Positions 52,758 to 61,275 of a DNA stretch of 64,000 bases are shown here, in pieces. The translations under genes and the position numbers were made by a program. Position 1 is the stretch's first letter, and every line of letters begins with the position of its first letter. The notes beneath the pieces are model-generated. The model saw nothing but the letters and a program-made list of their open reading frames with translations. It did no database searches and had not been told where the DNA came from. Where the stretch lies: contig NW_027488370.1 of the NCBI RefSeq assembly GCF_051014445.1, positions 15,190,001 to 15,254,000 of the forward strand. Direction: 5' to 3'. Source of the stretch: Colletes latitarsis (Eukaryota > Arthropoda > Insecta > Hymenoptera > Colletidae).

Positions 52758-55700
52758 GGACTGTTTCAGTGTGGTACCACACTACTACGTGATTCAAACC
52801 AGAAGAAACCCAGGATCCGTTCAACAAGTATGTAAAGTGTGCGAAAGTATGAGCCTGATGAGAGCAAATCCCAGACCTAACCTAGACCTAACATGAATTA
52901 TTCTCTAAAATATTGGTCGAAACCAGGTTTAATTGACTGTTTCAGTGTGGTCCCACATTACTACGTGACCCAATCCAGAAAAAACCCAGGATCCGTTCAA
53001 CAAGTATGTGAAGAATGCGAAAGTATGAGTCTGATGAGTGAAAAAACCAGGCCTGACCTAGACCCAACATGCGCTATCCTCTAAAATATTGAGCGAAACC
53101 AGGTTTAGTGGACTGTTTCAGTGTGGTACCACACTACTACGGGATCCAAACCAGAAAAAAACCAGGATCTGTTCAACTAGTATGTGAAAAACGCGAAAGT
53201 ATGAGCCTGATGAGGGCAAATCCCAGACCTATCCCAGACCTAACTTGCGTTATCCTCTAAAATATTGATCGAAACCAGGTTTAATTGAATGTTTCAGTGT
53301 GGTACCGCATTACTATGTGATCCAAACCAGAAAATAACCCAGGATCTGTACAACGAGTATGTGAAGTGTGCGAAAGTATGAGTCTGATGAGGTCAAATCC
53401 CAGACCAATCCCAGACTTAACTTGCGTTATCCTCTAAAATATTAATCGAAACCAGGTTTAATCGACTGTTTCAGTGTGGAACCACATTACTACGTGATCA
53501 AAACCAGATAAAAACCCAGGATCTTGTCAACGAGTATGTGAAGTGTGCGAAAGTATGAGTCTGATGAGGGCTAATCCCAGACCTATCCCAGACCTAGCTT
53601 GCGTTACCCTCTACAATATTGATCGAAACCAGGTTTAATTGACTGTTTTAGTGTGGTACCACATTACTACGTGATCCAAACCAGAAAGAACCCAGGATCT
53701 GTTCAACAAGTATGTGAAAAACGCGAAACTGTGAGCCTGATGAGGGCAAATCTTAGACCTAACCCAGACCTAAGATGCGTTATCCTCTAAAATATTTATC
53801 CAGACCAGGTTTCATTGAATGTTTCAGTGTGGTACCACTTTACTACGTGATCCAATCCAGAAATAGCCCAGGATCTAGCCATGAAGTATGAGAAATATGC
53901 GATAGTAAGAGCCTGATGAGGGCAAATCCTAGATCTATCCCAGACCTAACATGCGTTATCCTCTAAAATATTTATCAAGACCAGGTTTAATTGAATGTTT
54001 CAGTGTGGTACCACATTACTATGTGATCCAAACCAGAAAATAACGCAGGATCTGTTCAACAAGTATGTGAAGTGTGCGAATGTATGAGCCTGATCAGGGC
54101 AAATCCCAGACCTATCCCAGACCTAACATGCGTTACCCTCTAAAATATTGAGCGAAACCAGGTTTAATGGTCTGTTTCAGTGTGGTACCACACTACCACG
54201 TGACTCAAACCAGAAAAAACCCAGGATACGTTCAACAAGTATGTGAAGTGTGCGAAAGTATGAGCCTGATGAGAGCAAATCCCAGACCAATCCCAGACTT
54301 AACTTGCGTTATCCTCTAAAATATTAATCGAAACCAGGTTTAATCGACTGTTTCAGTGTGGAACCACATTACTACGTGATCAAAACCAGATAAAAACCCA
54401 GGATCTTGTCAACGAGTATGTGAAGTGTGCGAAAGTATGAGTCTGATGAGTGAAAAAACCAGGCCTGACCTAGACCCAACATGCGTTATCCTCTAAAATA
54501 TTGAGCGAAACCAGGTTTAATGGACTGTTTCAGTGTGGTACCACACTACTACGGGATCCAAACCAGAAAAAAACCAGGATCTGTTCAACTAGTATGTGAA
54601 AAACGCGAAAGTATGAGCCTGATGAGGGCAAATCCCAGACCTATACCAGACTTAACTTGCGTTATCCTCTAAAATATTAATCGAAACCAGGTTTAATCGA
54701 CTGTTTCAGTGTGGAACCACATTACTACGTGATCAAAACCAGATAAAAACCCAGGATCTTGTCAACGAGTATGTGAAGTGTGCGAAAGTATGAGTCTGAT
54801 GAGGGCTAATCCCAGACCTAACCCAGACCTAGCTTGCGTTATCCTCTAAAATATTGATCGAAACCAGGTTCAATTGACTGTTTTAGTGTGGTACCACATT
54901 ACTACGTGATCCAAACCAGAAAAAACCCAGGATCTGTTCAACAAGTATGTGAAAAACGCGAAACTGTGAGCCTGATGAGGGCAAATCTTAGACCTAACCC
55001 AGACCTAAGATGCGTTATCCTCTAAAATATTTATCCAGACCAGGTTTCATTGAATGTTTCAGTGTGGTACCACTTTACTACGTGATCCAATCCAGAAATA
55101 GCCCAGGATCTAGCCATGAAGTATGAGAAATATGCGATAGTAAGAGCCTGATGAGGGCAAATCCTAGACCTATCCCAGACCTTACTTGCGTTATCCTCTA
55201 AAATATTGGTCGAAACCAGGTTTAATTGACTGTTTCAGCGTGTTACCACATTACTACGTGATACAATGCAGAAACAGCCCAGGATCTAGCCATGAAGTAT
55301 GAGAAATATGCGAAAGTATGAGCCTGACCAGGGCAAATCCTAGACCTAACCCAGACCTAACATGCGTTATCCTCTAAAATATTTATCAAGACCAGGTTTA
55401 ATTGATTGTTTCAGTGTGGTCCCACATTACTACGTGATCCAAACCAGAAAAAACCCAGGATCCGTTCAACAAGTATGTGAAGAATGCGAAAGTACGAGTC
55501 TGATGAGTGAAAATCCCAGGCCTGACCTAGACCTAACATGCGTTATCCTCTAAAATAATAAGCGAAACCAGGTTTAATGGACTGTTTCAGTGTGGTACCA
55601 CACTACTACGGGATCCAAACCAGAAAAAACCAAGGATCTGTTCAACAAGTATGTGAAAAACCCGAAAGTACGAGCCTGATGAGGGCAAATCCCAGACCTA

Positions 55701-58700
55701 TGCCAGACCTACCTTGCGTTGTCCTCTAAAATATTGATGGAAACCAGGTTTAATTGACTGTTTCAGTGTTGTACTTCATTACTACGTGATGCAATCCAGA
55801 AAAAGCCCAGCATCTAGCCATCAAGTATGAGAAATATGCGAAAGAATTAGTCTGATGAGTGAAAATCCCAGGCCTGACCTAGACCTAACATGCGTTATCC
55901 TCTAAAATAATAAGCGAAACCAGGTTTAATGGACTGTTTCAGTGTGGTACCACACTACTACGGGATCCAAACCAGAAAAAACCCAGGATCTGTTCAACAA
56001 GTATGTGAAAAACGCGAAACTGTGAGCCTGATGAGGGCAAATCTTAGACCTAACCCAGACCTAAGTTGCGTTATCCTCTAAAATATTTATCCAGACCAGG
56101 TTTCATTGAATGTTTCAGTGTGGTACCACTTTACTACGTGATCCAATCCAGAAATAGCCCAGGATCTAGCCATGAAGTATGAGAAATATGCGAAAGTATG
56201 AGCCTGATGAGTGAAAATCCCAGGGCTAACCTAGACCTAACATGCGTTATCCTCTAAAATATTGATCCAAACCAGGTTTAATGGACTGTTTCAGTGTGGT
56301 ACCACTTTACTACGTGATCCAAAGCAGAAAAAACCCTCGATCAGGTCAACATGTATGTTAAAACTGCGAAAGTATGACCCTGATGAGGGCAAATCCCAGG
56401 CCTAACCTAGACCTAACTTGCGTTACCCTCTAAAATATTGATCGAAACCAGGTTTAATTGACTGTTTCACTGTGGTACCACATTACTACGTCATACAATC
56501 CAGAAACAGCCCAATATCTAGCCATCAAGTATGAGAAATATGCGAAAGAATGTGCCTGATGAGAGCAAATCCCAGACCTAACCTAGACCTAACATGAATT
56601 ATTCTCTAAAATGTTTATCAAGACCAGGTTTAACTGAATGCTTCAGTGTAGTATCACACTACTACGTGACCCAAACCAGAAAAAACCCAGGATCTGTTCA
56701 ACAAGTATGTGAAAAACGCGAAAGTATGAGCCTGATGAGGGCATATCCCGGACCTATCCCAGACCTAACTTGCGTAATCCTCTAAAATATTGATCGAAAC
56801 CAGGTTTAATTGAATGTTTCAGTGTGGTACCATATTACTACGTGATCCAAACCAGTAAAAACCCAGGATCCGTTCTACAAGTATGTGAAGAATGCGAAAG
56901 TGTGAGTCTGATGAGTGAAAATCCCAGGCCTAACCTAGACCTAACATGCGTTGTCCTCCAAAATATTGATGGAAACCAGGTTTAATTGACTGTTTCAGTG
57001 TTGTACTTCATTACTACGTGATGCAATCCAGAAAAAGCCCAGGATCTAGCCATCAAGTATGAGAAATATGCGAAAGAATGAGCCTGATGGGAGCAAATCC
57101 CAGACCTAACCCAGACCTAACTTGCGTTGTCCTCTAAAATATTGATGGAAACCGGGTTTAATTGACTGTTTCAGTGTTGTACTTCATTACTACGTGATGC
57201 AATCCAGAAAAAGCCCAGGATCTAGCCATCAAGTATGAGAAATATGCGAAAGAATGAGCCTGATGGGAGCAAATCCCAGACCTAACCTAGACCTAACATG
57301 AATTATTCTCTAAAATATTGGTCGAAACCAGGTTTAATTGACTGTTTCAGTGTGGTACCATATTACTACGTGATCCAAACCAGTAAAAACCCAGGATCCG
57401 TTCTACAAGTATGTGAAGAATGCGAAAGTGTGAGTCTGATGAGTGAAAATCCCAGGCCTGATCTAGACCTAACATGCGATATCCTCTAAAATATTGAGCG
57501 AAACCAGGTTTAATGGACTGTTTCAGTGTGGCACCACACTACTACGGGATCCAAACCAGAAAATAACCCAGGATCTGTTCAACGAGTATGTGAAGTGTGC
57601 GAAAGTATGAGTCTGATGAGTGAAAATCCCAGGCCTAACCTAGACCTAACATGCGTTGTCCTCAAAAATATTAATCGAAACCTGGTTTAATCGACTGTTT
57701 CAGTGTGGTACCACATTACTATGTGATCCAAACCAGAAAATAACCCAGGATCTGTTCAACGAGTATGTGAAGTGTGCGAAAGTATGAGTCTGATGAGGGC
57801 AAATCCCAGACCTATCCCAGACCTAACATGCGTTATCCTCTAAAATATTTATCAAGACCAGGTTTAATTGATTGTTTCAGTGTGGACCCACATAACTACG
57901 TGATCCAAAGCAGAAAAAACCCAGGATCCGTTCGACAAGTATGTGAAGAATGCGAAAGTATGAGTCTGATGAGTGAAAAAACCAGGCCTGACCTAGACCT
58001 AACATGCGTTCTCCTCTAAAATATTGAGCGAAACCAGGTTTAATGGACTGTTTCAGTGTGGTACCACACTACTACGGGATCCAAACCAGAAAAAACCCAG
58101 GATCTGTTCAACAAGTATGTGAAAAACGCGACAGTATGAGCCTGATGTGGGCAAATCCCAGACCTATCCCAGACCTAACTTGCGTTGTCCTCTAAAATAT
58201 TGATGGAAACCAGGTTTAATTGACTGTTTCAGTGTTGTACTTCATTACTACGTGATGCAATCCAGAAAAAGCTCAGGATCTAGCCATGAAGTATGAGAAA
58301 TATGCGAAAGAATGAGCCTGATGGGAGCAAATCCCAGACTTATCCCGGACCTAACTTGCGATATCCTCCAAAATATTGATCGAAGCCAGGTTTAATTGAC
58401 TGTTTTAGTGTGGTACCACATTACTACGTGATCGAAACCAGGAAAAACCCAGGATCTGTTCAACAAGTATGTGAAAAACGCGAAACTGTGAGCCTGATGA
58501 GGGCAAATCTTAGACCTAACCCAGACCTAAGATGCGTTATCCTCTAAAATATTTATCCAGACCAGGTTTCATTGAATGTTTCAGTGTGGTACCACTTTAC
58601 TACGTGATCCAATCCTGAAATAGCCCAGGATCTAGCCATGAAGTGTGAGAAATATACGATAGTAAGAGCCTGATGAGGGCAAAGCCTAGACCTATCCCAG

Positions 58701-60277
58701 ACCTAACTTGCGTTATCCTCTAAAATATTGATCGAAACCATGTTTAATTGACTGTTTCAGCGTGGTACCACATTACTACGTGGTACAATGCAGAAACAGC
58801 CCAGGATCTAGCCATGAAGTATGAGAAATATGCGAAAATATGAGCCTGATGTGGGCAAATCCTAGACGTAACCCAGACCTAACATGCGTTATCCTCTAAA
58901 ATATTTATCAAGACCAGGTTAGTTGAATGTTTCAGTGTGGTACCACATTACTACGTGATCCAAACCAGAAAAAACCCAGGATCCGTTCAACAAGTATGTG
59001 AAGAATGCGAATGTATGAGTCTGATCAGTGAAAATCTCAGGCCTTACCTAGACCTAACTTGCGTTGTCCTCTAAAATATTGATGGAAACCAGGTTTCATT
59101 GACTGTTTCAGTGTGGTACTACGTTACTACATGATGCAATCCAGAAAAAGCCCAGGATCTAGCCATCAAGTATGAGACATATGCGAAAGAATGAGCCTGA
59201 TGAGGGCAAATCCTAGACCTAACCCAGACCTAACATGCGTTATCCTCTAATATATTTATCAAGACCAGGTTTAATTGATTGTTTCAGTATGGACCCACAT
59301 TACTACGTGATCCAAACCAGAAAAAACCCAGGATCCGTTCAACAAGTATGTGAAGAATGCGAAAGTATGAGTCTGATGAGTGAAAATCCCAGGCCTGACC
59401 TAGACCTAACATGCGTTATCCTCTAAAATATTGAGCGAAACCAGGTTTAATGGACTGTTTCAGTGTGGTACCACACTACTACGTGATCCAAACATGAAAA
59501 AACCCAGGATCCGTTCAACAAGTATGTGAAGTGTGCGAAAGTATGAGCCTGATGAGAGCAAATCCCAGACCTAACCTAGACCTAACATGAATTATTCTCT
59601 AAAATATTGGTCGAAACCAGGTTTAATTGACTGTTTCAGTGTGGTCCCACATTACTACGTGACCCAAACCAGAAAAAACCCAGGATCCGTTCAACAAGTA
59701 TGTGAAGAATGCGAAAGTATGAGTCTGATGAGTGAAAAAACCAGGCCTGACCTAGACCTAACATGCGTTATCCTCTAAAATATTAATCGAAACAAGGTTT
59801 AATCTACTGTTTCAGTGTGGAACCACATTACTACGTGATCAAAACCAGAAAAAAACCCAGGATCTTGTCAACGAGTATGTGAAGTGTGCGAAAGTATGAG
59901 TCTGATGAGGGCTAATCCCAGACCTATCCCAGACCTAGCTTGCGTTATCCTCTAAAGTATTGATCGAAACCAGGTTTAATTGACTGTTTTAGTGTAGTAC
60001 CACATTACTACGTGATCCAAACCAGAAAAAACCCAGGATCTGTTTAACAAGTATGTGAAAAACGCGAAACTGTGAGCCTGATGAGGGCAAATCTTAGACG
60101 TAACCCAGACCTAAGATGCGTTATCCTCTAAAATATTTATCCAGAACAGGATTCATTGAATGTTTCAGTGTGGTACCAGTTTACTACGTGATCCAATCCA
60201 GAAATAGCCCAGGATCTAGCCATGAAGTATGAGAAATATGCGATAGTAAGAGCCTGATGAGGGCAAATCCTAGAACT

Positions 60278-60291
60278 ATCCCAGACCTAAC
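60278..60291. repeat. Target-site duplication, left side of LINE copy 2
   Basis: ATCCCAGACCTAAC directly precedes the poly(T) run at 60,292. The same 14 bases recur at 60,719-60,732, between copies 2 and 3. In unoccupied B monomers this word is followed by TTGCGTTATCC. Confidence 0.92.
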
Positions 60292-60719
60292 TTTTTTTTT
60301 TTTTTTTTTTTTTTTTTTGTCGTGGGGAAAATCTTCGAGAGACTCCCTCCTACCTCCTTGGGGAGAGGTGGGAGGGGTGTGTGGGATTCCCCGCGCCCGT
60401 ACAACGACAGGCGCGGGACCTACCCACTAAAAACCCCACGGTGACCCTTCGGCACGCTTTGGGAGGATACCGGGAATCGCTCGAAGCATTCTTCCGGTAT
60501 CCTCCCCGTGCCCGCGCTTTCGCGCCCATCCCCCGGGGGGACAATCGGTCCTCCCAGTAGACACACTGCCTCATAGCGGCGGGACGGGGCCACTCCATCC
60601 CGCCGCTATCCGTCCCGGGGCCGCGTTTAGTGGCGGCTGCGAGCCCCAACTCGCAACCGCCCGCGACCCCGTTTCCACCCCTCGGCGGCCGGGCGTTCAT
60701 GACCGCACCAGACCGCCGA
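60292..60719 (-). mobile_element. LINE copy 2, 3' UTR fragment only
   Basis: This is a minus-strand insertion. It starts with 27 T (60,292-60,318) and continues with the complement of the LINE 3' UTR up to a position matching 61,160 in copy 3, so only about 400 bases were copied. It closely matches copy 3, with scattered single-base changes (for example GAGAGACTCCCTCCTACC against GAAAGACTCCCTCCCACC). It carries no coding sequence. The break lies directly beside the predicted pseudoknot of the 3' UTR. The 14-base direct repeats on both sides show it is a separate insertion, not a tandem copy made by DNA duplication. Confidence 0.93.
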
Positions 60720-60732
60720 TCCCAGACCTAAC
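60719..60732. repeat. Target-site duplication between LINE copies 2 and 3
   Basis: ATCCCAGACCTAAC separates the truncated end of copy 2 from the poly(T) start of copy 3. It is the right-hand duplicate of copy 2 and at the same time the 3' flank of copy 3. Both elements were therefore inserted at the same base in the same orientation. The far-side duplicate of copy 3 lies outside the window. Confidence 0.9.
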
Positions 60733-60758
60733 TTTTTTTTTTCTTTTTTTTTTTTTTT

Positions 60759-61275
60759 GTCGTGGGGAAAATCTTCGAAAGACTCCCTCCCACCTCCTTG
60801 GGGAGAGGTGGGAGGGGTGTGTGGGATTCCCCGCGCCCGTACAACGACAGGCGCGGGACCTACCCACTAAAAACCCCACGGTGACCCTTCGGCACGCTTT
60901 GGGAGGATACCGGGAATCGCTCGAAGCATTCTTCCGGTATCCTCCCCGTGCCCGCGCTTTCGCGCCCATCCCCCGGGGGGGACAATCGGTCCCCCCAGTA
61001 GACACACTGCCTCATAGCGGCGGGACGGGGCCACTCCATCCCGCCGCTATCCGTCCCGGGGCCGCGTTTAGTGGCGGCTGCGAGCCCCAACTCGCAACCG
61101 CCCGCGACCCCGTTTCCACCCCTCGGCGGCCGGGCGTTCATGGCCGCACCAGACCGCCGAGGGTGCCTCCCCTTGCGTCGGACCGGAAGGGGGAGGCACT
61201 TCTACCCCCAACCGGTCCGACCCGGCGCCGCCTGGCGGGAGGAGGGTCCCCTCAGGACCCCACTCCCAGCCTAGG
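60759..61275 (-). other. Structured 3' UTR of LINE copy 3
   Basis: This is the 517-base counterpart of the copy 1 3' UTR, with the same order of inverted repeats. They include GGGAGGATACCGG/CCGGTATCCTCCC, TCCCGCGCC/GGCGCGGGA and the GCGC-GAAA-GCGC hairpin. The pair GTGCCTCCCC (61,163-61,172) and GGGGAGGCAC (61,190-61,199), which can form a pseudoknot with the larger GTCGGACCGG stem, is also kept. Differences from copy 1 are few, and several fall in loops or make wobble pairs. Confidence 0.8.

Larger units (their letters stand above)
47558..60277 (+). repeat. Tandem satellite array, subfamily B, part 2
   Basis: The B array resumes in phase after LINE copy 1 and runs to the minus-strand LINE copies, about 72 monomers by length. 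It is made of the same B subtypes as part 1. It contains repeated monomer orders shared with 38.6-46.5 kb and a local rearranged zone at 51.8-55.2 kb. No gene, RNA gene or other insertion is seen in it. Confidence 0.95.

Noticed and set aside
27916..59778. Plus-strand open frames of about 60-90 codons (often beginning MRYPLKYLSRPG or MNYSLKYWSKPG) in subfamily B
   Set aside because: These are also repeat artefacts. The favoured strand differs from subfamily A, which would not be expected of a real gene family kept in the same monomer.
1..60277. A CRISPR-like regular repeat
   Set aside because: The period is 176 bases with the whole unit repeated and no unique spacers. The sequence also contains a eukaryotic LINE with poly(A) and target duplications.
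60292..61275. LINE copies 2 and 3 as one tandem duplication of the 3' UTR
   Set aside because: Copy 2 has its own T run and is bounded on both sides by the 14-base satellite word. This is what two separate target-primed insertions produce, not DNA duplication.
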